From NCBI GenBank assembly GCA_963714205.1, contig CAVQNQ010000002.1:186001-250000 (forward strand): a DNA stretch of 64,000 nucleotides. Reading direction: 5' to 3'. Each line of letters opens with the position of its first letter. Positions within the stretch are counted from its first letter, which is position 1. Of the stretch, positions 7,920-15,953 are shown piece by piece. The stretch is from CAVQNQ01 sp963714205 (lineage in GTDB: Bacteria > Acidobacteriota > Terriglobia > Bryobacterales > Bryobacteraceae). The notes under the pieces were generated by a model that was given only the letters and a program-made list of their open reading frames with translations, was not told the origin of the DNA and ran no database searches. Made by a program: the position numbers and the translations under genes.

Positions 7920-9390
7920 GCATTCCTCCCGCGCGCCGGTAGATATGGATGGCCGGCGCGCCTTTCACTTCAATGCTCTTTTCCAGACGAAAGAGGCCAC
8001 CGCAATGCTCCGGCGCCAGGGCGGCATCCACCGCGTCGCCGGCCTTGGCCACGGCCCATTCCTGCCACACGAATAGCTCGGGGCGCCGTATCGCCGCCAG
8101 CCAGGGCAGGCCGTTGTCGCCCGTGAAGGTCGCACGCAACGGGATGCCCGCGGCGCGGTACACGCCGGTCAGGTCGCCAAACGACGTCAAAATGCCGGCG
8201 CCCAGCCGGTAGCGCGGCGCCAGATATGCGGCAGCCCCTCCGGTCCACCCGCGACGCGCCTCGGAATTGACGCGGGATTCCTCCCAGGTGATCCAATTCG
8301 AAGGCTGGGAGTGGAGAAACCAATGCATACTGCCAGCCACTATCACCAGCAGCGCCACCAGCGGGCGCCAGCGCGGAGCCAGGGCCACCAGGCCGGCCCC
8401 GCCTACCGCCAGCAGCGGCAGCACGGCCAAGCCATAACGAATGTTGTAGTAGGAATACGGCCACATCGCAGGCACGAAGATGGGAGTGGCTGCGGAATGA
8501 ATGCTACAGACGTAGAACACACCCGGCAGGGCCAGCAGCACGATCGGCCAGAAGGCGCGCCGAGCCAGCGCGGCCAAGACGCCCGCGGTGCCCACAAGAG
8601 CCAAGCCCGGCCCGGCGCACAGCGCGGCGGAGGTGCGGTAGTAGAGCCAGGCCAGCCCCCAGTCGCCTTTACCTGGATAGTAGGTCGATCCTTGGATGGC
8701 GCGCGCGGAATAGGGGCCGCGGATGAAATCCAGGGCATCACCCGTGAGATACCAGTGATTCGCAAGGCAATAGAGCGGCCCAGCCAGCGCGATGGCGGAA
8801 AACACGAGCGCCATTTCGATGCCGCGCCTGGCGGTCGCAAGCAGCCACAAGGCCACGAAGGGAAGGACGAACCAGCCTTCGTAGCGTGTGAGCGTTCCCG
8901 CGCAGGCGGCCAAGCCGGCGAGCACGAGCCAAACGCGGCTTTGTGTTTCGCGGAAGCGCACTGTGAAATACAGCAGCGCCGTGAGGCAGGCCAGGAAGAC
9001 CGGCTCGGTCATCGGGATGGATTGAAGGTAGAGCTGGTTCGGATTCAGGGCCAGCAGAGCGGTGGCCGCCACCGCCGCGGCGTGCGAGCTGAACAGGCTC
9101 CGCACGGCCGCGAACAGGAACGAACCGGCCGCCACGAAACACAGCGCCGAAGGGATGGCTCCGGCCAGGCCGCTGCGCCACCAGGCGTCGCGGCGCACGA
9201 ACGGCAGCATCAGCACGTGCGGCAGAGGCAGCCAGACGGTGCCGAGCTGATCGTATCCGGGCGTTTGGGAATCGACCACGCGGCGCGCGATGTTCAGATG
9301 CGCCTCGGCGTCGCCGTAATAGAGCAGCCAGCCGCGGCTCGCGAAAAAGAAGACCGCCGCCGCCGATAGCAGCGCCAGACAGGCCGCCAC
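7906..9390 (-). CDS. Polytopic GT-C type glycosyltransferase-like membrane protein
   Basis: About 494 residues with ten or more hydrophobic segments. The first periplasmic loop contains LYYGDAEAHLNIARRVVDS, a typical acidic loop of GT-C enzymes (ArnT, PMT and GT39-like), which move sugars or lipids from polyprenyl phosphate donors. A short soluble C-terminal segment ends in HIYRRAGGMHGTS. The GTG at 9390 is chosen because the frame runs upstream into the PfkB gene; a weak GAGAAG lies about ten bases before it. A CTG at 9408 overlapping the PfkB stop is an alternative. The acceptor and donor are unknown. It is the second gene of the operon with PfkB kinase, UPF0145 and DapF-like genes. Confidence 0.8.
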   Translation of the reverse strand: MAACLALLSAAAVFFFASRGWLLYYGDAEAHLNIARRVVDSQTPGYDQLGTVWLPLPHVLMLPFVRRDAWWRSGLAGAIPSALCFVAAGSFLFAAVRSLFSSHAAAVAATALLALNPNQLYLQSIPMTEPVFLACLTALLYFTVRFRETQSRVWLVLAGLAACAGTLTRYEGWFVLPFVALWLLATARRGIEMALVFSAIALAGPLYCLANHWYLTGDALDFIRGPYSARAIQGSTYYPGKGDWGLAWLYYRTSAALCAGPGLALVGTAGVLAALARRAFWPIVLLALPGVFYVCSIHSAATPIFVPAMWPYSYYNIRYGLAVLPLLAVGGAGLVALAPRWRPLVALLVIVAGSMHWFLHSQPSNWITWEESRVNSEARRGWTGGAAAYLAPRYRLGAGILTSFGDLTGVYRAAGIPLRATFTGDNGLPWLAAIRRPELFVWQEWAVAKAGDAVDAALAPEHCGGLFRLEKSIEVKGAPAIHIYRRAGGMHGTS

Positions 9391-9404
9391 GAACCAGCCG
9401 CTTC

Positions 9405-10337
9405 TCAGAAAGCCGTGCAGGTCTGGAACTCCCGGTAGCGGGATTCGATCTCCTCGCGCCTGAGCGTGCGGAACCGGTCCACGCCAAATTTCTCGCAACA
9501 GAAGCTGCCCATCACCGAACCGTAGATCACAGCGCGCCGCAGCTCGGCGAAATCGAGTTCGCCACCGCGCGGCCGTATGCCTTGGCCCGCCAGGTAGCCG
9601 ATAAAGCCGCCGGCGAAACTGTCGCCCGCGCCGGTGGGATCGAAAACGTCTTCGAGCAGATAACCCGGCGCCATGAAATGCCCGACCTGGCCGCCATCCC
9701 GCGCAAACGCCACGGCGCCATATTCGCCGCGCTTGACGATCAGCGTGCGCGGTCCCATCTCGAGGATGCAGGCCGCCGCGCGCCGCAGGTTGTGCTGGCC
9801 AGAGAGCAGGCGGGCCTCGCTGTCGTTGATGAGCAGGAAATCCCACTCGCCGATGGTTTCGAGCAGCTCGCCGCGGAAGTCGTTAATCCAGTAATTCATG
9901 GTGTCGCCGCCGGCCAGGGCGAGCGCGGGCATCTGCGCGCGAACGCTCTTCTGCAGCGCGGGCTGAATGTTGCCCAGCAGCAGGTAGGGCTCCGGGCGAT
10001 AGGATTCGGGCAGCTTGGGCTGGAAATCGGCGAAGACGTTGAGATCCGTGCGGAGCGTCGTGCGATCGTTCATGTCGGCCGAATAGACGCCCGCCCAGAA
10101 GAAGGTCTTGCCCTCGGGGACGCACTCCAGGCCGGCCAGATCGACGCCGCGCGATTCGAGCAGATCGACGTCCTCGCGCGCGAAATCGCCGCCCACCACG
10201 GCCACGATCTTCACCGGCGTGAAGTAGCTGGCGGCCAGCGAAATATAGGTGGCCGCGCCGCCCAGCATGCGGTCCACTTTCCCATGCGGCGTCTCGACGC
10301 CGTCATAGGCCACGGATCCAACCACGACAAGTGCCAT
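9405..10337 (-). CDS. PfkB-family carbohydrate kinase
   Basis: A 310-residue kinase of the ribokinase/PfkB family. Recognisable parts are the N-terminal strand ALVVVGSVAYD, the GGAATYISLAAS glycine motif (residues 26-37), and the C-terminal signature FDPTGAGDSFAGGF with catalytic base Asp239. The substrate cannot be told from sequence; candidates include sugars and nucleosides. It is the promoter-proximal gene of the minus-strand operon ending at 6778; the next gene begins within 20 bases of its stop. Length is normal for the family and the start ATG at 10337 gives a complete first beta strand. Confidence 0.92.
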   Translation of the reverse strand: MALVVVGSVAYDGVETPHGKVDRMLGGAATYISLAASYFTPVKIVAVVGGDFAREDVDLLESRGVDLAGLECVPEGKTFFWAGVYSADMNDRTTLRTDLNVFADFQPKLPESYRPEPYLLLGNIQPALQKSVRAQMPALALAGGDTMNYWINDFRGELLETIGEWDFLLINDSEARLLSGQHNLRRAAACILEMGPRTLIVKRGEYGAVAFARDGGQVGHFMAPGYLLEDVFDPTGAGDSFAGGFIGYLAGQGIRPRGGELDFAELRRAVIYGSVMGSFCCEKFGVDRFRTLRREEIESRYREFQTCTAF

Positions 10338-10364
10338 CTATGGAGAGATTGTAGCAACCGGAGG

Positions 10365-10672
10365 TCATCGTTCATCCGGGAAAGTGAGGTGCAGCTCCTC
10401 TTCCTTCTTCTGACGCGCGGCCATGCGCAGCCCGCCGAGGAAGGCCAGCCCGCCAGGGTCCAAACGGCGAGCGTCACGCGATCGATCTCCCGCATGCGGG
10501 AAGATCACGCCGAGGCCGCAGATCACCGCGCGCACCACCCATCCGATGAAGCCGCGACTGGCGCAGTTCCCTCCTGCGCACGGCCACCAGCATGCGGCCC
10601 GCCTGAAAGGCGAAGAGCAGCGAGAGCACGCCGAGGACTCCGCGCAGGAACTCGAAGGGAGACCGGCATCAT
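10365..10672 (-). pseudogene. Small membrane protein gene broken by several frameshifts
   Basis: No single frame covers this stretch, but pieces in different frames read as one plausible protein of about 100 residues. The order is FEFLRGVLGVLSLLFAFQAG with LVAVRRRELRQS, then RGFIGWVVRAVICGLGVIF in a second frame, then REIDRVTLAVWTLAG in a third, then LAFLGGLRMAARQKKEEELH with a short acidic tail and TGA at 10367-10365. Together they suggest three membrane helices and a charged cytoplasmic tail. ATG codons lie at 10672 and 10669. At least two one-base shifts are needed. It may be a decayed gene or a patch of sequence errors. It is read in the same direction as the PfkB gene that follows 28 bases later. 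Confidence 0.55.
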
Positions 10673-10765
10673 TTTAAACATGCCGCAGGACGGCGGTGAT
10701 TGCAAGCCGCCGGGCGAACGGCGGGCGGCTTTCGTGATACAATGGCGTTACGGCGATCCCGCCCC

Positions 10766-12526
10766 ATGCCGAAAACGGACATCATTGAGAAGCCCGAGCG
10801 GCCCGTTACCGAAAACTTTGGGTGGATTGCGCTGGCGGGCAGCATCTTGTCCTGGTTTGTACTGGCGTTAGGAGCGGGAACCGCGGGCTTCGCGCTGGTT
10901 CTGATTGTCCGCTCCTTCAGCCCGGTGCTTTTCGTAGATCAGTGGACGCTGCCCGGGTATTTGCGCGCGCTGCACCATTTGCCGCTCGCATGGTTCTGGG
11001 AGCAGCATAACGAGCACCGCCTTCCGATTCTCAAAGCCATCCAGTTGATGGACCTGTATTGGTTCGGCGGCCACAACATTCTGCTGGTGGCGCTGAGCGT
11101 CGCTGTGGTTGCGGCGCACGCCAGCTTCCTTGTTTATATGGTGCGAAGAGTGGGCGGGTTTTCGGCCGCGGCCGCCCGCTTTCTGGCCGGGGCGGCGCTG
11201 TTCTGCATCTTCTGCCCAAACCAGTGGGAAAACTTCGTCTGCCCCTTCGACCTTACGAACCTCATGGCCTACGGAGGCGCATCGGTGGCGGTGGGGGGTC
11301 TGATTCTGCTGCGCGAGGGCGTGGACGCAGGCCATCCGAAAAAGCGTTTGCTGGCTCTTTCGATGGCTGCGGCGTGGGTGGCCGAGTGTTCGGTGGCGGC
11401 GGGCCTGTTCCTGTGGCCCGTGCTGGTGGTAGAGGCGTGGATCCTGAGGCTCTCGGGGCGCGTGCAACTAGTGTTGGCCGCCACCGGCGTGGCCGCCGCG
11501 GCACTGTTCCTGATCGGGTGGCAATCCGTGCAGGGATCCGGCCGGCTCGGGTCGTCACTGGCCCATCCGGTCGATGTTTTCCACTACCTGATCCTGTACC
11601 TGGGCGCGGGCTGGCGCCAAGTGGATCCGCACCTGACGGGCGGCATGGGCTTATGCGGGCTGCTGCTGATGGGCGCGATCGGTCTCTGGGTGCTGGCGCG
11701 GCGTCCGGCGAAACCGCTGGCGGTCTATGGGGCTGCGATGGGCGCTTTTCTGCTGGGCACCGGCCTTCTGACCGCGCTGGGGCGCATCAGCTTCGGCCTG
11801 GAGCAGGCCTTCGTTTCGCGCTACCAGACGGCTGTGATGCTGTTCTGGTGGGCCTTGCTGGCGGCGGCCCTGGCGGCACTGTGGAAGGCGGATCGGGAGT
11901 GGATATTGCTTCCCATGGCAGGCTTGGCGGCGGCGTCCATGCTGGCTGCCGCGACCGGTTTCCCCGCCGTCTTGGACGGCTGCATCGGGCGCAAGGGCCT
12001 TCTGGGGGCCGCGCGGATGGCGATTCAGATCAACGTGCGCGACGATCAGTACATCGCCGATATTTTTCCCGACCCAACCGTACCGTTCGATGGCTATCAC
12101 TTCCTCTGGAGCCAGGGGCTGGCTCTTCCCGGCCCGGACCCCTGGGGTCTAGTGGGAGTGCCGCTGACTTCGCGTTACACCATGGCGCCGCGTGACGCCT
12201 GCACAGGGCGTGTGGACACGGTTGCCGCAATTGGCGGCACGGAGCTGGTCACGGGCTGGGCCTGGAGCCGCAACTCCCGCACCGCCGCCGAGGGCATCCT
12301 CTTCGCGGATTCGCGCGGCAGCATCGTGGGAAGCGGCGTGGCAAGCCTGCCGCGGCAGGAGGTGCGGAGTGCCGTGCCTGAAGTGACGGCCGCGAACGTG
12401 GGTTGGCACGGCTACATCCGGAACTGGCCGGACGCGGCCGGAGTCCACCCATATGCCATCCTGCCCGGCGGGCGTTCGGCTTGCGAGCTGGAGCAGAGCG
12501 TCGTGCCGCCGATTCCGGCACGGTAG
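10766..12526 (+). CDS. Large polytopic membrane protein of unknown function
   Basis: About 586 residues. Residues 20-430 contain roughly ten to twelve hydrophobic segments; the last 150 residues (from about QINVRDDQYIADIFPDP) are soluble and probably periplasmic. Conserved-looking loops include VDQWTLPGYLRAL, FWEQHNEHRLPILKAI and CPNQWENFVCPFDLTN, which resemble the loops of GT-C-like membrane proteins seen in soil bacteria, but the family could not be named with confidence. The ATG at 10766 is preferred because a TACAAT hexamer at 10738-10743 would give a short leader; ATG at 10742 or TTG at 10700 are alternatives in the same frame. It stands alone upstream of the XRE stress cluster. Confidence 0.75.
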   Translation: MPKTDIIEKPERPVTENFGWIALAGSILSWFVLALGAGTAGFALVLIVRSFSPVLFVDQWTLPGYLRALHHLPLAWFWEQHNEHRLPILKAIQLMDLYWFGGHNILLVALSVAVVAAHASFLVYMVRRVGGFSAAAARFLAGAALFCIFCPNQWENFVCPFDLTNLMAYGGASVAVGGLILLREGVDAGHPKKRLLALSMAAAWVAECSVAAGLFLWPVLVVEAWILRLSGRVQLVLAATGVAAAALFLIGWQSVQGSGRLGSSLAHPVDVFHYLILYLGAGWRQVDPHLTGGMGLCGLLLMGAIGLWVLARRPAKPLAVYGAAMGAFLLGTGLLTALGRISFGLEQAFVSRYQTAVMLFWWALLAAALAALWKADREWILLPMAGLAAASMLAAATGFPAVLDGCIGRKGLLGAARMAIQINVRDDQYIADIFPDPTVPFDGYHFLWSQGLALPGPDPWGLVGVPLTSRYTMAPRDACTGRVDTVAAIGGTELVTGWAWSRNSRTAAEGILFADSRGSIVGSGVASLPRQEVRSAVPEVTAANVGWHGYIRNWPDAAGVHPYAILPGGRSACELEQSVVPPIPAR

Positions 12527-12544
12527 CGGGGTGGCAAGAGTGGC

Positions 12545-12613
12545 ATCGCAATTTGGGAATCTTCTCTATTGACAACAATCACAGATCGCAATATTGTTAT
12601 TACAGATTGCGAT
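12545..12613 (+). promoter_or_regulatory. Promoter and three operator-like half-sites of the XRE stress operon
   Basis: TTGACA at 12569-12574 and TATTGT at 12592-12597 are spaced 17 bases apart. The eight-base word ATCGCAAT occurs at 12545-12552 and 12585-12592, and its reverse complement ATTGCGAT at 12606-12613. The last two face each other with centres 21 bases apart and flank the -10 element; the first lies 40 bases upstream. The ATG of the XRE gene begins at 12614. The layout fits autorepression by the XRE protein. Confidence 0.75.
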
Positions 12614-13123
12614 ATGCGGCTCGGTGAAAAGCTTCGGTACCTGCGGGAAGTGGAAGGCACGCTGCGCGGGCTCGGAGCGCGAGCTTTCGCAGCAGGAGAT
12701 GGCGCGGCTGATCCAGAAGGAACTGGGTAAGTCCATCAGCCAGAGCTACTTATCGCAGATCGAGAGCGGTGCCCGGCCGCACCTCACGAACGGCTCGCGG
12801 ATGCTGCTGGCGCGGTTTTTCAAGGTGCATCCGGGATACCTGGTGGATGATCCGGAGGGCTTCGCCAACGAGCTGATTTCGGATGTGGGGGCGCTCGAGG
12901 ACAAGCTGGATCTGTGGCTGGTGAGCGGCGCCGAGCGCTTCTCGCGGGACGCCGAGCTGCACCGCGCGCTGCTCACGGTGGCGCAGCACGCCGATTCGCG
13001 GATGTGCCTGATGCTGCTGGGCACGATACTCGAGAATCCGGGCCTGGCCGAGCGGCTGATGGAGGTGCTCAAGACCCGCCGCCGGCCGTGGGCAACGGCC
13101 GCAAGCCGGGGAGGCGCGCATGA
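12614..13123 (+). pseudogene. XRE-family transcriptional regulator, frameshifted
   Basis: The N terminus MRLGEKLRYLREVEGTLRGL starts at 12614, but the frame is lost near 12674; one extra G in GCTCGGAG would explain it, since removing it gives GLERELSQQEMARL. The rest reads through a helix-turn-helix region (QQEMARLIQKELGKSISQSY, then LSQIESGARPHLTNG) and a C-terminal helical part (DKLDLWLVSGAERFSRDAEL) to LMEVLKTRRRP. The frame of the first segment ends in a TGA at 13121-13123 that would overlap the NfeD start (ATGA), so a second compensating shift near 13070-13090 is possible. The gene heads the NfeD-flotillin-PspA cluster and is preceded by the operator array at 12545-12613, so it likely regulated this operon. 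Confidence 0.8.
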
Positions 13124-13709
13124 GCTGGAGCGAATTTTATCTGATCTGTTTCGTGGTGGGTTTCGGTTTGAGCGCGCTGGCGTTCGTGGCCGGCAGCACG
13201 CACCTGCATGTGCCGCACCTCGACTTTCATCATGGCATCCACATGCCGCATGCGCACGCGGGCGGCCTGGTGCGCGGCGAGCCAGGAGCTGCCCTGGTTC
13301 AATTTCGGAACGCTGGCGGCGTTTCTCTGCTGGTTCGGCGGCACGGGATACCTGCTGGAGCGGTATTACGCGGTCTGGTTCGTGCTGGCCCTGGGGGTCG
13401 CCACGCTGAGCGGGATCGGCGCCGCGGCGGTGGTCTTCTGGTTCGTGGCCAAGGTGCTGATGGCGCGGGAAGCGCGCGCTCGATCCGGCGGATTACGACA
13501 TGGTCGGCGTGCTGGGGCGGCTGATCATCCCGATCAGGCCGGGCGGAACGGGAGAGATGATCTATTCGCAGGGCGGCACGCGCCGCGTCGCCGGCGCGCG
13601 CAGCGAGGATGGCGCGGCCATCCCCAAAGGCGCGGAAGTGGTGGTGACGCGCTACGAGAAGGGCATTGCATTCGTGCGCCCGTGGGAGGAGTTCGCGGGC
13701 GACCGCTGA
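13120..13709 (+). pseudogene. NfeD-like membrane protein, two frameshifts
   Basis: Three frames in succession build one NfeD-like protein of about 196 residues. Frame one from ATG 13120 gives MSWSEFYLICFVVGFGLSAL and a His-rich loop (HLHVPHLDFHHGIHMPHAHA). After a shift within about 13255-13285 the second frame gives ELPWFNFGTLAAFLCWFGG and two more membrane helices to VAKVLMARE. After a shift within about 13460-13490 the third gives DYDMVGVLGRLIIPIRPGG and a beta-barrel (OB-fold) C-terminal domain to AGDR and TGA. NfeD proteins partner flotillins and stomatins, and the flotillin gene follows 43 bases later. Either the copy is inactive or the sequence has two single-base errors. Confidence 0.85.
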
Positions 13710-13751
13710 CCGCGTGGCAAGCCGCGGTCCGAGAAGAGGAACTGACGATTT

Positions 13752-15203
13752 ATGGATAACCAAGCGTTTGTGATCGCCGGGCTCATGGTCCTGGCGGTTT
13801 TCTTCCTGATAGCCATGTTCGCCAAGCTGTTCCGTAAGGCCGGGCCCAACGAAGCCATCATTGTGTATGGCTTCCGGGGCACGCGGGTGGTGAAGGGCCG
13901 CGGCACGGTGATCTTCCCCATGGTGGAGAGCTGCCGCGGGCTGTCGCTCGAGCTGATGTCGTTCGACGTAGCGCCGCAGCAGGATCTCTATACCCGCCAG
14001 GGCGTGGCGGTCACGGTGGAGGCGGTGGCGCAGATCAAGGTCAAGTCCGATCCGGAATCGATCCTGACGGCCGCCGAACAGTTCCTCACCAAGTCGCCGC
14101 AGGAGCGCGAAGGGCTGATCCGGCTGGTGATGGAAGGCCATCTGCGCGGCATCATCGGGCAGTTGACGGTAGAAGAGATCGTCAAGCAGCCGGAGATGGT
14201 GGCCGAGCGCATGCGCTCCACCTGCGCCGATGACTTGAACAAAATGGGGCTCGATGTCATCTCGTTCACCATCAAGGAAGTCCGCGACAAGAACGAATAC
14301 ATCTCGAACATGGGGCGGCCGGACGTGGCGCGCATCAAGCGCGACGCCGACGTGGCCGGGGCAGAGGCCGAGCGCGATACGGCCATGCGGCGCGCCATCG
14401 CCTCGCGCGAAGCGGCCGTCGCAAAGGCCCAGGCCGATCAGGAGCGGGTGCTGGCCGAGACGCTCTCGCAGACCAAGCAGGCCGAGGCGCAGCGCGATCT
14501 CGAAGTGAAGAAGGCCGAATACCTGACCATGGTCAAGACGCAGCAGGCCCAGGCGGATAAGGCCTACGAGATTCAAACCAACGTCATGCAGCAGCAGGTG
14601 AAGGCCGAGGAAGTCACCATTCTGCAGGTTCAGAAGGAGCACGAGGTCAAGGTGCAGGAGGCCGAGATCGCGCGGCGCGAGCGCGAGCTGAACGCCACCG
14701 TGCTCAAGCCGGCGGAAGCCGAACGCCAGCGCATCGAGACCCTGGCGCAAGCCGAGAAGCAGCGCCTGGTGATGGAAGCGGAGGGACACGCAGCGGCCAT
14801 TCGCGCCCAGGGCGAGGCCGAAGCCGAGATCATCTTCAAGAAGGGCGAAGCCGAGGCCAAGGCCATGAACGTGAAGGCCCAGGCGTACCAGGAGTTCAAC
14901 CAGGCGGCCATCGTCGATAAGCTCATCACCGGTATGCCGGAGATAGCCAGGGCCCTGGCCGCGCCGCTGGCCAACGTGGACCGCATCACGATCGTCTCTA
15001 CGGGCAACGGCGACGCCGCGGGCATGAACAAAGTCACGGGCGACATGGCCAAGATGGCGGCGCAGATCCCCGCGCTCTTCGAGACGCTCAGCGGAATGCC
15101 GCTCAGCGACCTGTTCTCGAAAGTGCGGACGATCGGCGAGAAATCGCCCAAGGCCGAGGAGAAGGCCAAAGCGGCGGCGCAGGGGACGGCGCCGCAGGCA
15201 TAG
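13752..15203 (+). CDS. Flotillin-like SPFH protein
   Basis: A 483-residue protein with one N-terminal membrane helix (about residues 7-27), an SPFH/band-7 domain (about 30-200; KAGPNEAIIVYGFRGTRVV and LYTRQGVAVTVEAVAQIKV), and a long coiled coil (about 205-380) with repeated Ala-Glu motifs typical of flotillins. The C-terminal part (about 385-483) contains QEFNQAAIVDKLITGMPEIA, the usual flotillin oligomerisation region. It organises membrane microdomains and, in other bacteria, works with NfeD proteins; here the NfeD gene is directly upstream and PspA directly downstream. Intact, unlike its two upstream neighbours. Confidence 0.95.
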   Translation: MDNQAFVIAGLMVLAVFFLIAMFAKLFRKAGPNEAIIVYGFRGTRVVKGRGTVIFPMVESCRGLSLELMSFDVAPQQDLYTRQGVAVTVEAVAQIKVKSDPESILTAAEQFLTKSPQEREGLIRLVMEGHLRGIIGQLTVEEIVKQPEMVAERMRSTCADDLNKMGLDVISFTIKEVRDKNEYISNMGRPDVARIKRDADVAGAEAERDTAMRRAIASREAAVAKAQADQERVLAETLSQTKQAEAQRDLEVKKAEYLTMVKTQQAQADKAYEIQTNVMQQQVKAEEVTILQVQKEHEVKVQEAEIARRERELNATVLKPAEAERQRIETLAQAEKQRLVMEAEGHAAAIRAQGEAEAEIIFKKGEAEAKAMNVKAQAYQEFNQAAIVDKLITGMPEIARALAAPLANVDRITIVSTGNGDAAGMNKVTGDMAKMAAQIPALFETLSGMPLSDLFSKVRTIGEKSPKAEEKAKAAAQGTAPQA

Positions 15204-15235
15204 GGATGGCATAGAGATTAGGAAAGGAGCATTCC

Positions 15236-15898
15236 ATGGCACTCTTAGAGCGAGTCGCGACATTGGTTCGCGCGAACATCAACGACCTGGTGGACCGGGC
15301 GGAAGATCCGGAGAAGATGATCAAGCAGGTCATCCTCGACATGGAGAACCAGTTGTTGCAGGTCAAGACACAGGTGGCGATCTCGATCGCCGACCAGCAC
15401 GTGCTGGAGAAGAGGCTGGCGGAGAGCGAGGAGAACGTGCGGCAGTGGATGCGCCGGGCGGAGTTGGCGGTGGACAAGCATGACGATGCCCTGGCGCGCG
15501 CCGCGGTGGAGCGGTCGATGAGTTATAAGACCACCGCGGAGAGCTTCCGCCAGCAGGTGGAGGATCAGAAAGCGCAGGTGGAAAATCTCAAAACGGCGCT
15601 GCTGAAACTGCGCCAGAAGCTGGAGGAGGCGCAGGCCAAAAAGGACGTGCTGATCGCCCAGCACCGGCGCGCGCGCGCCCTGGGTAAGGCCACGGAAGCC
15701 AGCCTGGGCATGGGCGACGGGTCCAAAACGGCGGCCTTCGATCGCATGAAGAACAAAGTGCAGCACTCCGAGGCCACCGCCCAGGCGCACGCGGACCTGT
15801 TGGCGGACGACGTGGAGGGGCAGTTCGCGGCGCTCGAGAAGCAGCAGGAGATCGACCGCCTGCTGGAGGAGATCAAGTCCAGGCGGAAGGCCGGCTGA
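15236..15898 (+). CDS. pspA: PspA/IM30 (Vipp1-like) membrane stress protein
   Basis: A 220-residue protein of the PspA/IM30 family. The N terminus (MALLERVATLVRANINDLVD) is the amphipathic membrane-binding helix, followed by AEDPEKMIKQVILDMENQL, the most conserved stretch of the family. The rest is almost all coiled coil to about residue 215. Such proteins polymerise on damaged membranes and limit proton leakage. It lies 32 bases after the flotillin gene, completing an XRE-NfeD-flotillin-PspA cluster. GGAAAGGAG just before the ATG is a good ribosome binding site. Confidence 0.95.
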   Translation: MALLERVATLVRANINDLVDRAEDPEKMIKQVILDMENQLLQVKTQVAISIADQHVLEKRLAESEENVRQWMRRAELAVDKHDDALARAAVERSMSYKTTAESFRQQVEDQKAQVENLKTALLKLRQKLEEAQAKKDVLIAQHRRARALGKATEASLGMGDGSKTAAFDRMKNKVQHSEATAQAHADLLADDVEGQFAALEKQQEIDRLLEEIKSRRKAG

Positions 15899-15953
15899 AA
15901 CGCGGGGCAGGCGGGCGCGCTGCTGGTCCCCAGTATTTTTCGCGGACCGGAAG

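Noticed and set aside
9391..9846. Extended N terminus of the GT-C protein at 7906-9390
   Set aside because: The extension lies inside the PfkB kinase gene in another frame and reads as Arg/Gly-rich shadow sequence.
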